Source: Gemmatimonadota bacterium (GTDB lineage Bacteria > Gemmatimonadota > Gemmatimonadetes > Gemmatimonadales > GWC2-71-9). From it: a stretch of DNA of 64,000 nt. The position numbers and the translations under genes are program-made. The notes under the pieces are model-generated. The model searched no databases. It was not told where the DNA came from and saw only the letters and a program-made list of their open reading frames with translations. Below are positions 25,121 to 33,318 of this stretch, piece after piece. How positions within the stretch are numbered: the first letter of the stretch is position 1; each line of letters opens with the position of its first letter. Location: assembly GCA_003222035.1 (NCBI GenBank), contig QHUS01000049.1:1-64000 (forward strand). Reading direction: 5' to 3'.

Positions 25121-25599
25121 GCGGACCCCTCGAGCCGGACAAGATCGTCCGCGCGCTGCGTGCCGCGCACCTGCACGATGCCTCACGGGTCGAGCTGTTA
25201 CAGCTCGCTTGCGATCGCCTGCGCCGTCTCGGCGCGCCGTTCACGTCGGTGTACGCCTACATGCTGCGCGACCCGGGGGCGGGGGGAGCAGAGGCGCGAG
25301 AGCTGGTCCTGGAAGCGTTTTCGGGCCGGGAGACGGAGCACACCCGCATTGCGGTCGGCCAGGGCGTCTGTGGCACCGCGGTGGCCACGGGCGAGGATCA
25401 GAACGTGCCCGACGTGGCGGTGATCGGGAACTACCTCGCGTGCAATCTGGAGACGAAGTCCGAACTCGTCGTGCTGATCCGGCGCGGCGAGACCACGCTC
25501 GGCCAACTCGACATCGACTCCGACGTGCCCGCCGGATTCAGCGAGGCGCACCACACAGCAGTTAAGCAGGTTGCGGACGCGCTCGCGGTTCTGCTCTAG
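25117..25599 (+). CDS. GAF-domain protein resembling free-methionine-(R)-sulfoxide reductase
   Basis: 160 aa, one GAF domain. The start ATG overlaps the preceding stop (ATGA). It keeps the hallmark residues of fRMsr (YebR/MsrC): GQGVCGTAVATGEDQNVPDV with Cys85, NYLACNLETKSELVV with Cys109, and the acidic pair in GQLDIDSD. The family reduces free methionine R-sulfoxide in the cytoplasm, with thioredoxin as reductant. The third cysteine of E. coli YebR (about ten residues before GVCG) is not present, but the two core cysteines are. The neighbour peptidase suggests amino acid recycling, though this is only context. Confidence 0.82.
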   Translation: MSGPLEPDKIVRALRAAHLHDASRVELLQLACDRLRRLGAPFTSVYAYMLRDPGAGGAEARELVLEAFSGRETEHTRIAVGQGVCGTAVATGEDQNVPDVAVIGNYLACNLETKSELVVLIRRGETTLGQLDIDSDVPAGFSEAHHTAVKQVADALAVLL

Positions 25600-25643
25600 G
25601 CGCCCCGAGCCTAGGAGCGAGCGATCAAGCGATGCGCAAGTGG

Positions 25644-26960
25644 CTATTCCGCGCGTGCTTCGGCAGTCGTACCACCCTCCCAGCCGAGCAGTCCCAACCG
25701 GCCCGCATCGGGGTCGTGGTCCAGGAGCTCCGCGTAGCGCCCCCATTCCACCACGGTGCGGAACAGCGACTCGACGGGAATGAATGGAAAGTAGATCGTC
25801 AGATCGGCCAGTACCTCCTCGTCCTCCACCACCCCTTCGCTCTCCTTCAACATGGCCACCAGGCGCCCGAACAGCGGCTGTTTGAGGAGTCGTGCCCGCG
25901 TGGCGTCCTTGCGCTCGGCGTCGTCCATCGCCATCACGTCGCGCCCCGCGCCCGTGAGCTGCACGACCTCGCCCGGCGTCGTGACCCAACCGAGCTGCTC
26001 CGCCGCCCGCACCACGGCGGACATGCGGTCGTAGTCCACTCCCAGGTCTTCGGCGAGCTCGAACACGTGCCCCTTGCCGTCAGGGAGCGTGAGCAAGTGG
26101 TCGAGGAGCCCGGTGACCTCGGACACGTGCACGCGCGGGAACGGCAGGAGTCGTTGTGGCGCCGCGGGCACGGGCTCCGGCAGCAGGGTCGCGGTGAGAA
26201 TGGCGTGCAGCCGCTCCACCATGACATTGAAATCCGGGCTCCGCTCCTGTCGCGGGTACGGCAAAGTATTGACGAGCTCCTCCCGCACGTGACCGGGGTT
26301 CGACCCGAACACGATGATCCGGCCCGCCAGGAACACCGCCTCCTCCACGCTGTGGGTCACGATCACGAGCGTGTTGACGCCCGTCGCCGGGTCGCGCCAC
26401 AGATCGATGACCTGGCTGCGCATGTTCTCGGTGGTGAGGGGGTCGAGCGCGCCGAACGGCTCGTCCATGAGGAGAATCTCGGGCGCGACGGCCAGGGCGC
26501 GGGCGAAGCCGACCCGCTGCTTCATACCGCCCGACAGCTCCTTCGGGTACGCCTGCTCGAAGCCGTCGAGCCCCACCAGGTTGATGGCCCGGGCCACCGC
26601 GTCGCGCCGGGCCACGCCGTCCACGCCGCGCGCTTCGAGACCCATCGCCACGTTCTCCACCACGGTCAGCCACGGGAGCAGGGCGAACGACTGGAACACC
26701 ATGGCCGAGGCGGCGAGCACACCGTCGAGCGGCTGACCACGGTAGAGCACCTTCCCTTCGCCTGGGCGGGCCAGACCGGCGAACATCCGGAGCAGGGTGC
26801 TCTTGCCACACCCCGACGGCCCGACCAGCGCCACGACCTCGTGCTCGCGAACCGTGAGCGACACGTCCCGGAGCGCCTCGAGCTCCTGGCCGTTGGGCAG
26901 CCGGAACCGTTGCGTAACGTGCTGGGCTTCCAGCAGCACGGTGCCCTGGGGCGGCGTCAC
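25644..26960 (-). CDS. ABC transporter ATPase with C-terminal AAA-associated domain (nitrate/sulfonate-like)
   Basis: 438 aa from GTG at 26960, overlapping the permease stop as GTGA. The N-terminal 260 residues are a complete ABC ATPase of the NrtD/SsuB/TauB type: GPSGCGKST, VFQSFALLPWLTVVENV, LSGGMKQRV, LLMDEPFGALDP and IVTHSVEEAVFL. The last 140 residues (from about VHVSEVTGLLDHLLTLPDGKG) match the AAA-associated C-terminal domain found fused to such ATPases, thought to be regulatory. It works with the two-domain permease encoded next to it. No substrate-binding protein is adjacent. Confidence 0.9.
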   Translation of the reverse strand: MTPPQGTVLLEAQHVTQRFRLPNGQELEALRDVSLTVREHEVVALVGPSGCGKSTLLRMFAGLARPGEGKVLYRGQPLDGVLAASAMVFQSFALLPWLTVVENVAMGLEARGVDGVARRDAVARAINLVGLDGFEQAYPKELSGGMKQRVGFARALAVAPEILLMDEPFGALDPLTTENMRSQVIDLWRDPATGVNTLVIVTHSVEEAVFLAGRIIVFGSNPGHVREELVNTLPYPRQERSPDFNVMVERLHAILTATLLPEPVPAAPQRLLPFPRVHVSEVTGLLDHLLTLPDGKGHVFELAEDLGVDYDRMSAVVRAAEQLGWVTTPGEVVQLTGAGRDVMAMDDAERKDATRARLLKQPLFGRLVAMLKESEGVVEDEEVLADLTIYFPFIPVESLFRTVVEWGRYAELLDHDPDAGRLGLLGWEGGTTAEARAE

Positions 26961-28699
26961 TGCTCCAACCCGAAGCGAGCCTGGGCCCAGCCCATCATCG
27001 AGCGCCACACCAGGCGATTCCAGCTCACCACGACGAGGCTCATGAGCGCGATCCCCCCCGCCAGCAACGGGAAGTTGGCGTGCGCCGTCGCCTCGCTGAT
27101 CAAGCTCCCCAGTCCCCTGGTGATTCGCAATCTGCCACCGGCCTCGATGTATTCGGCCACGATCGAGCCGTTCCACGCGCCGCCCGCGGCCGTGACCCAG
27201 CCGGTGATGAGAGCGGGGAGCGCCGCCGGGAGGTACAGCGCGCGCCAGCGCGACCAGCGCGGCAGCCGGAAGGCGGCCGACGCGTCCTTGAGCTGCTGCG
27301 GAATCGCGGCTATGGCGGAGATCACGTTGAACAGGATATACCATTGCCCGGCCAGCACCATGAGGGCGACCGCGCCCAGCCCCAGGCCTACCCCGATCCG
27401 CTCGAACAAGAGGATCACGAGGGGAAACAGCATCGGTGCCGGGAACGACGCCACGACCTGAATCACGGGCTGCAGGGTGCGCGCCACACGCGGCGAACGG
27501 CCCACGAAGACGCCTGCCGGCAAGGCCCACGCCGTCGAGAGGATCACGGAGCCCATGACACGCACGAAAGTGAGCGCGGCCGCCGCCAGCAGGGCGCCCC
27601 AGTCCGTCCACTTGAGTTGCCCGAGCAGCAGCCACAGGTGCCAGGCGCCCCATGCGGCACCCGCCGCGAGGGCCATGACCAGCAGCGCCGTACCGATCTT
27701 CCGGGCCAGGGGATGCTCGAGCGCGAGGCGCGGGGCCCGCACCAGGACTGGCCCCACGGCTCGGAATGGGAGCTCCAGGGTACGCGTGGCGCGCCGGGCC
27801 GAGCGGTAAGCGCGCTGCTGGTACCTCGCGGCATGGCGCGGGAGGTGCGCGTGCCGCAGGAACTCGAGGACCCAGGAGGACGGGCGCGGTCCCCCACCGG
27901 GGGTCTCGTCCAGCCGAAACTTCTCGACCCAGACGACCAGTGGTCGCCACAGCAACTGATCGACGCACACGATCATGGCCACCATGGCCCCGATCGCGAG
28001 CGCCATCGCCCGGACGTTCCCCTGGTCCAGGGCGACGCTCATGTAGGAGCCGATGCCGGGAAGACGGTAATCGTGATCCCCGAGGCGGAACGCCTCGTTC
28101 ACCATAAGGAAGAACCAGCCCCCGGCCATCGAGAGCATGCCGTTCCACACGAGCCCCTGCGCCCCGGCTGGAACTTCGAGCTCCCGGAAGGTCCGGCCCG
28201 GAGGCCACCCTGCGACCTTGCACGCGTCGCGCAGCGGCTGGGGCAGGCTCTTGAGCGAGCTGTAGAACGACAGCGCCAGATTCCACGCCTGCGCCGTGAA
28301 GATCATCACGATGGCCGCGAGCTCGAGTCCCACGTTGCGGGTCGGGAACAGCGACATCAGCCCCAGCACGAGCCCGGGGAGAAAGCCGAGCACTGGGATG
28401 CTCTGCAGGATGTCGAGCATCGGCAGGAGCAGGCGTTCTGCCATGCGGGACCTGGCCGCAGCCCACCCGAATCCGAGCGCGAACAGATACGAGATCACGA
28501 GGGCCACCACGCCGCGCGAGAGCGAATACAGCGTGTACCAGGGGAGCGCGGTCGGGCGCAGGTCGATCTGTATGGCCTGCACGAACGGCGCCTCGAATTC
28601 GCGGGCGAACGCAACCACGGTCGCAATCACCCCGCCCACGAGGCAAAGGATGGCGACGTCAGCGAGCCCGAAGCGCGGTGGCAAGCGAAGCGGCTTCAT
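26957..28699 (-). CDS. ABC transporter permease, two fused BPD-type domains
   Basis: 580 aa. It has two copies of the binding-protein-dependent permease domain in one chain, about 55-275 and 370-575, joined by a basic linker (ARYQQRAYRSARRATRTLE). Each half carries the cytoplasmic EAA-like loop: LPQPLRDACKVAGWPPGRTFRELEVPAG and IPQQLKDASAAFRLPRWSRWRALYLPAA patterns. The second half ends in WNGSIVAEYIEAGGRLRITRGLGSLI, typical for nitrate/sulfonate/taurine permeases. The gene precedes its ATPase in a two-gene operon, divergent from the hydrolase at 28729. Confidence 0.9.
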   Translation of the reverse strand: MKPLRLPPRFGLADVAILCLVGGVIATVVAFAREFEAPFVQAIQIDLRPTALPWYTLYSLSRGVVALVISYLFALGFGWAAARSRMAERLLLPMLDILQSIPVLGFLPGLVLGLMSLFPTRNVGLELAAIVMIFTAQAWNLALSFYSSLKSLPQPLRDACKVAGWPPGRTFRELEVPAGAQGLVWNGMLSMAGGWFFLMVNEAFRLGDHDYRLPGIGSYMSVALDQGNVRAMALAIGAMVAMIVCVDQLLWRPLVVWVEKFRLDETPGGGPRPSSWVLEFLRHAHLPRHAARYQQRAYRSARRATRTLELPFRAVGPVLVRAPRLALEHPLARKIGTALLVMALAAGAAWGAWHLWLLLGQLKWTDWGALLAAAALTFVRVMGSVILSTAWALPAGVFVGRSPRVARTLQPVIQVVASFPAPMLFPLVILLFERIGVGLGLGAVALMVLAGQWYILFNVISAIAAIPQQLKDASAAFRLPRWSRWRALYLPAALPALITGWVTAAGGAWNGSIVAEYIEAGGRLRITRGLGSLISEATAHANFPLLAGGIALMSLVVVSWNRLVWRSMMGWAQARFGLEQ

Positions 28700-28728
28700 G
28701 CCGGCACGAACGGTTAAGTTGAGACGCG

Positions 28729-29619
28729 ATGCCCGAACCGACGACGGAAACGACGGTCGACCTGAACGGCGTCCGCCTCTACACGCGTCGGGCGGGAGAG
28801 GGTCCGCCGGTGGTGGTGCTGCACGGCGGCCCCGGCGCGCACCACGACTACCTCCTGCCCCAGTACGATCACCTCACGGAAGGCGGCCGCGCCCTTCTCT
28901 ACTACGACCAGCGTGGCGGCGGGAGGTCACCGGTTGCCCGCGAGGTCCCGGTCGGCTGGCGCGAGCACGTCGCCGATCTCGAGGCCCTCCGCCTCCACTG
29001 GGCGCTCGACCGTCTCACCCTGCTCGGCTACTCGTGGGGCGGGCTGCTGGCGCTGTTGTATGCGCTCGAGCATCCCGACCGGATTGAACGCCTCGCGCTC
29101 GTCTCCGCCGCGCCCGTGACCGCGGCGTGGCGCGACGAGTTCGAGCGCCGCTTCGCCGCCCGCATGGCCGAGCCCTGGATCGCGAGAAGCCGCGCGGAGC
29201 TCACCGCATCCGGCCTGGCCCGCACCGACCCCGAAAAGTATCGCCGCATTGCGTTCGCGCTATCGGTCGCGGGCTACTTTCGTGACCCGAGCCAGGCCAA
29301 GACGATGACTCCGTTTCGCGTGACCGAGCGCACGCGGAAGGCCGTGTGGGAGAGTCTGGGGCAGTACGACCTCCGCGACCGGATCCGCCAGACCTTCCCG
29401 AACGGAACCGCTCCCCGCTCGCTGCTGCTGCACGGTACCTACGACCCCATGCCGATCGCGGCGGCGCGGGAAACCGCCGGGCTGCTCTCCACGGGCGTCA
29501 TTGAGCTGGCGACGGGGCATGCACCGCACGTCGAGGCAACGGAGGAGTTCGAGCGAGTGCTTGGGGCGTTCCTGCCGCGCGAGTCGGACAGTCGGACGGT
29601 CGGACCGTCGGACCGGTAG
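28729..29619 (+). CDS. Alpha/beta hydrolase, proline iminopeptidase-like
   Basis: 296 aa, single alpha/beta-hydrolase domain. VVLHGGPGAHHDYLL gives the oxyanion motif HGGPG, LLYYDQRGGGRS is the DQRG motif typical of proline iminopeptidases, and GYSWGG holds the serine nucleophile. The acid and histidine are likely in GTYDPMPI and ATGHAPHVEATEEF. It probably removes an N-terminal residue from small peptides or hydrolyses an amide; the substrate is uncertain. There is no signal peptide. The last 13 residues (RESDSRTVGPSDR) are encoded by an 8-bp tandem repeat and are probably not functional. Confidence 0.9.
   Translation: MPEPTTETTVDLNGVRLYTRRAGEGPPVVVLHGGPGAHHDYLLPQYDHLTEGGRALLYYDQRGGGRSPVAREVPVGWREHVADLEALRLHWALDRLTLLGYSWGGLLALLYALEHPDRIERLALVSAAPVTAAWRDEFERRFAARMAEPWIARSRAELTASGLARTDPEKYRRIAFALSVAGYFRDPSQAKTMTPFRVTERTRKAVWESLGQYDLRDRIRQTFPNGTAPRSLLLHGTYDPMPIAAARETAGLLSTGVIELATGHAPHVEATEEFERVLGAFLPRESDSRTVGPSDR
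29583..29614. repeat. 8-bp tandem repeat at the 3' end of the hydrolase gene
   Basis: Four successive units of GTCGGACN, the last two giving a small palindrome (GACGGTC/GACCGTC). Two units of the same octamer occur at 5644-5659 after the acyl-CoA dehydrogenase gene. Confidence 0.6.
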
Positions 29620-29659
29620 CCTTTCGCCCTTCCATCACCGTCCTTACGTTCCGATCAGC

Positions 29660-31258
29660 ATGGACAAACAAGCAGTCCGCCACACCCTCGACCACCTTGC
29701 CGCCGTCCTGACGCTAAAAGGGGAGCAGGCCCGCCGGGTGCGCGCAGTTCAGCACGCCGCCCGGCGCGAGCTGCTCACCACCGGCCGCTCGAGCGCGCTC
29801 GAGGAGCTGCGCGAGCAGGTGCCGCCGGGGCTGGTGGAGATGCTCCGCATTCCGGGCCTCGGCGTCGCCAAGGTGCGCCAGATTCACGAATCGCTCGCGA
29901 TCGAATCGCTCGCCGGGCTCGAGGCGGCCGCAGCGGACGGACGCCTCGCGGCGCTGCCGCGCTTCGGCACGAAGACCGTCGAGACCGTGCGCCGCGGAAT
30001 CGCCGCCCTCCGGCAGGCCGGCGGCCCCCGCTTGTTTCACCACGCGCAGGACGAGATCGAGGCGGTGCGGAGCGCGCTCGCCGCCCTCGAGGGGGTGTTG
30101 CGGGTCGAAATCGCCGGTGCGGTGCGCCGCCGCTCGGAGATCATCGGCTCGCTCGACCTCGTGGCGGTGCACGCCGGTGACGCCGCGCGCGAAGCGCTCG
30201 TTCGGCGCCTGGGCCGGGCCTCTGGCGTGACCGAGATTGCCGGGCGCGAAGGCGCCGTGACCCTGCGCTTCGCTTCGGGGACCGTCGTGGACGTGCTCCT
30301 CACGACACCCGATCGCTTCGGCCTCGATTGGATCCGCGCAACCGGCTCGGCCGCGCACGTGGCGACGCTCGTGGCCCGTGCCCGCGAGACGGGCGTGTCG
30401 CTCGACGGGACCTTCGGCGACGAGGCGAGCGTGTACCGCGCCCTGCGCCTCGCGTGGGTGCCACCGGAGTTGCGCGAGGGGAATGGCGAATTGGAAGCGG
30501 CAGCCGGCGGCACGCTGCCCCGCCTGGTCGCGCAGGGCGACCTGCGCGGCTTCCTGCATTGCCACTCGAACTACTCGGACGGCACGGTGACGATCGCCGA
30601 GTGGGCCGCCGCCTGCCGCGCCGCGGGCTACGAGTGGGTCGGGATCACCGACCACTCGAAGTCCGCGGCGTATTCGGGCGGCCTCGCGACCGAGGACGTG
30701 ACACACCAGCACGCCGAGATCGACGAGGTGAACGACGGCGCGCACGGCTTCCGCGTGCTCAAGGGCGTCGAGGCCGACATCCTCGCCGACGGAACGCTCG
30801 ACTATGGTGCCGCCGTGCTCGCGCGCTTCGACTTCGTCATCGGCTCGATTCATTCACGCTTCGGAATGTCGGAAGCGGAGATGACTCGACGCGTGCTCAC
30901 CGCCATGGACGATCCCCATTTCACGATTCTCGGCCACCCGACCGGCCGCCTGCTGCTCCAGCGGGAGCCCTACGCGATCGACCTGGACCAGGTGCTCGCC
31001 AAGGCCGCGGCGCGCGGCATCGCGGTCGAGGTGAACGCCGATCCCCACCGACTCGACCTGGACTGGCGCCTGGTGCGGCGCGCGCGCGAGCTGGGAGTCA
31101 CCCTCTCGATCGGCGCGGACGCCCACTCGACGGCCGGCTTGAGCAACGTCGCGGTCGGACTGGGGATCGCCCGCAAGGGCTGGCTCGAGGCCGCGCAAGT
31201 CCTGAACACCCGCGACGTGGACGGATTCCTCTCCTTCGCGCGGCGACGCGCGGCGTGA
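29660..31258 (+). CDS. polX: DNA polymerase X family/PHP protein with altered polymerase active site
   Basis: 532 aa from ATG at 29660. It has the PolX-PHP layout: helix-hairpin-helix region (IPGLGVAKVRQIHE, 64-77), palm with GAVRRRSEIIGSLDL (153-167), then a C-terminal PHP domain. The PHP metal motifs are intact: HCHSNYSDG (300-308), ITDHSKS, GVEADIL, GSIHSRF, LGHPTGR, VEVNADP and GADAHST, so 3'-5' exonuclease/AP-endonuclease activity is expected. In the palm the usual catalytic DxD reads Ser164-Leu-Asp166; the third Asp is likely Asp211. The polymerase function is thus doubtful. The neighbouring endonuclease III gene suggests a base-excision-repair context. Confidence 0.9.
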   Translation: MDKQAVRHTLDHLAAVLTLKGEQARRVRAVQHAARRELLTTGRSSALEELREQVPPGLVEMLRIPGLGVAKVRQIHESLAIESLAGLEAAAADGRLAALPRFGTKTVETVRRGIAALRQAGGPRLFHHAQDEIEAVRSALAALEGVLRVEIAGAVRRRSEIIGSLDLVAVHAGDAAREALVRRLGRASGVTEIAGREGAVTLRFASGTVVDVLLTTPDRFGLDWIRATGSAAHVATLVARARETGVSLDGTFGDEASVYRALRLAWVPPELREGNGELEAAAGGTLPRLVAQGDLRGFLHCHSNYSDGTVTIAEWAAACRAAGYEWVGITDHSKSAAYSGGLATEDVTHQHAEIDEVNDGAHGFRVLKGVEADILADGTLDYGAAVLARFDFVIGSIHSRFGMSEAEMTRRVLTAMDDPHFTILGHPTGRLLLQREPYAIDLDQVLAKAAARGIAVEVNADPHRLDLDWRLVRRARELGVTLSIGADAHSTAGLSNVAVGLGIARKGWLEAAQVLNTRDVDGFLSFARRRAA

Positions 31259-31410
31259 GCGCTCCGGGGCGGGCCCTCCGGGTCGTTGTCGTCTACTGGG
31301 CTGTCCTACGCCGCCTCGTGCTCGAAGACCGATACCTCCAGCAGCACATGGCTGGTTACCCTGAGTACACGCGCCGTGTACCCTGCCGGCTCATCCCCGG
31401 AATATGGTGA
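31255..31410 (+). pseudogene. C-terminal remnant of an isoprenylcysteine methyltransferase-like protein
   Basis: A 51-codon frame from GTG at 31255 (overlapping the PolX stop) to TGA at 31410 (overlapping the endonuclease III start at 31404). The peptide LRRLVLEDRYLQQHMAGYPEYTRRVPCRLIPGIW looks like the end of ICMT/PEMT-type integral membrane methyltransferases, in which E-E/D-x-x-L...Y..Y...V.R.IPG.W is conserved. The rest of such a protein (about 100-150 residues with several membrane helices) is missing. It is probably a decayed gene still linking its neighbours; a functional short peptide cannot be excluded. Confidence 0.5.
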
Positions 31411-32102
31411 CCACGGCGCGACCGAAGACTAAGCGCCGTCCAGGCCGTCGGCGCGGAGCTGAGACACCGGCGCAGCTGCGGGCGCGCGTCCGTAAGGTCA
31501 TCGCACGTCTCCAGCAAGCGTACCCGGATGCCACATGCGCGCTGCATCATGCAAGCGCGCTCGAGCTGCTGGTCGCGACCATCCTCTCCGCGCAGTCCAC
31601 CGACGCGCGGGTGAACCTGGTCACCCCAGCCCTGTTCGCGAAGTACCGGACGGCGTATGACTTTGCGCGCGCCGACCCCAAGGTGCTCGAACAAGAGATC
31701 CACAGCACCGGGTTCTTCCGGAACAAGACCAAGTCGCTCATCGGCATGGCGCAGGCCCTGGTGGAACGTCACGGGGGCCGCGTGCCGGACACGATGGACG
31801 AGCTGGTGCAGCTGCCGGGCGTGGGACGGAAAACCGCCAACGTGGTGCTCGGGACGTGGTTCAAGAAGAACGAGGGCGTCGTCGTCGACACTCATGTCCA
31901 GCGGCTCGCTACGCTGCTCGGCTGGACCAAGGAGAAAGATCCCGTGAAGATCGAGCGGGACCTGATGGATCTCGTGCCGCGCGACCAGTGGACCTGGCTG
32001 TCGCACACCCTGATCCTGCACGGACGTCGCGTGTGCATCGCGCGGCGCCCGAAGTGCGAGGTGTGTGTGGTGAACAGACTGTGTCCGAGCTCCCGGGTGT
32101 GA
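31404..32102 (+). CDS. nth: Endonuclease III (DNA glycosylase/AP lyase)
   Basis: 232 aa with a basic N-terminal extension of about 20 residues. It excises oxidised pyrimidines and cuts the abasic site. The helix-hairpin-helix LPGVGRKTANVVLG carries the catalytic Lys143, VVDTHVQRLA has the catalytic Asp162, and the four-cysteine iron-sulfur loop is complete as C-x6-C-x2-C-x5-C (Cys211, 218, 221, 227). It lies in a compact run after the PolX gene and overlaps the M20 hydrolase gene start by one base. Confidence 0.96.
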   Translation: MVTTARPKTKRRPGRRRGAETPAQLRARVRKVIARLQQAYPDATCALHHASALELLVATILSAQSTDARVNLVTPALFAKYRTAYDFARADPKVLEQEIHSTGFFRNKTKSLIGMAQALVERHGGRVPDTMDELVQLPGVGRKTANVVLGTWFKKNEGVVVDTHVQRLATLLGWTKEKDPVKIERDLMDLVPRDQWTWLSHTLILHGRRVCIARRPKCEVCVVNRLCPSSRV

Positions 32103-33271
32103 TGACCACCCTCCCTCCAGTCGACCGGGATCAGTTGATCGCCACCCGCCGCGATCTCCATCAACACCCCGAGCTGGGCTTTGAGGAGCGGCGCACCGGC
32201 GCGCTCGTGGCGGAGCGGCTCGAGCGCCTCGGCTACACGGTCCAGAAGGGGGTGGGAAAAACGGGCGTGGTCGGCGTGCGCGACGGCGCGCCGCAGGGGA
32301 ACGCCCGTTGTGTCCTCATCCGCGCCGACATGGACGCGCTCCCGATCGAGGAAGCGAACGACGTCCCCTACCGCTCCCAGCACCCGGGCAAGATGCACGC
32401 CTGCGGTCACGACGGGCACGTCGCCATCGGACTCGAGGTCGCGCGCCGGTTCCACGCGGCGTACCTGCCAGGCGCGGTGAAACTCGCATTCCAGCCCGCC
32501 GAGGAGATCTCGAACGGCGCAGAGGCGATGATCGCCGCCGGGGTGTTGGACGGGCCGACCGTCGATGCGGCGTTCGGGATCCACCTCTGGAACGATCTGC
32601 CCGTTGGCAGCATCGCGGTCATGGCCGGCCCGATGATGGCGTCGGTGGACGAGTTCGAGATCGCGATCGTCGGGAAGGGCGGGCACGCGGCCGCGCCCCA
32701 TCAGGCGATCGACCCCGTCCTGATCGCGGCGCACATGGTGACCGGCCTGCAAAGCCTGATCTCGCGCCGCCGCAACCCGTTCGAGGAGGGCGTCATCTCG
32801 GTGACCCAGATGAACGCCGGGCACGCGTTCAACGTGATCCCGGGCCGCGCCACCTTGCGGGGCACCGTGCGCACGTTCGGCGGCAGGTTCTACGATGAGG
32901 TGCCGCGGCTCGTGGAAGAGACCGCCCAGGGGATCGCGCACGCGTTCGGGGCGCGCGCCGAGGTGCGCTATCGCCGGATGTCCAAGCCGCTCGTCAACGA
33001 CCCGGCGATGACCACCCTCATGAACGAGGCGGCGCGGGAGATCGTCGGCCCTGACCGGCTGGTGGACGGCGTTCGTACCATGGGCGGAGAAGACATGTCC
33101 TTCTTCCTCGCCAAAGTCCCGGGCGCGTTTGCCTTCGTCGGCTCGGCGCCGTCCGACGGCAAGGCGTCGCCGCATCACAGCCCGACGTTCGATATCGACG
33201 AAGGGAGCCTGGTGATCGGGGCGGAGCTCTTGTCCAGGACCGCGGTGCGGTATCTGGAGCAGGGCAACTGA
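32102..33271 (+). CDS. M20-family amidohydrolase (carboxypeptidase/aminoacylase-like)
   Basis: 389 aa from ATG at 32102, which shares one base with the preceding stop (TGATG). It belongs to the M20D/HipO-type amidohydrolases: RRDLHQHPELGFEE at the start, RADMDALPI, HACGHDGH (His/Asp metal ligands), QPAEE (catalytic Glu pair), GIHLWNDLPVG and the final HHSPTFDIDE. The dimerisation lid lies at about 180-290 (GKGGHAAAPHQAIDP). Substrates in this group include N-acyl amino acids, hippurate and IAA conjugates; the one used here cannot be told. The gene has no signal peptide. Confidence 0.94.
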   Translation: MTTLPPVDRDQLIATRRDLHQHPELGFEERRTGALVAERLERLGYTVQKGVGKTGVVGVRDGAPQGNARCVLIRADMDALPIEEANDVPYRSQHPGKMHACGHDGHVAIGLEVARRFHAAYLPGAVKLAFQPAEEISNGAEAMIAAGVLDGPTVDAAFGIHLWNDLPVGSIAVMAGPMMASVDEFEIAIVGKGGHAAAPHQAIDPVLIAAHMVTGLQSLISRRRNPFEEGVISVTQMNAGHAFNVIPGRATLRGTVRTFGGRFYDEVPRLVEETAQGIAHAFGARAEVRYRRMSKPLVNDPAMTTLMNEAAREIVGPDRLVDGVRTMGGEDMSFFLAKVPGAFAFVGSAPSDGKASPHHSPTFDIDEGSLVIGAELLSRTAVRYLEQGN

Positions 33272-33283
33272 GCCCCGGCGCGG

Positions 33284-33305
33284 ACCCCGGGCGCAAGCCC
33301 GGGGT
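33284..33305. repeat. Perfect palindromic repeat/hairpin between genes
   Basis: A 9-bp perfect stem, ACCCCGGGC (33284-33292) with GCCCGGGGT (33297-33305), closed by a GCAA tetraloop of the stable GNRA type. It lies 13 bases after the M20 hydrolase stop and 14 before the next start, so it may act as a terminator or processing site, though no T-run follows. A near-identical copy is at 23189-23210, which points to a REP-like dispersed element. Confidence 0.65.
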
Positions 33306-33318
33306 TAGCTTTCCTCCG

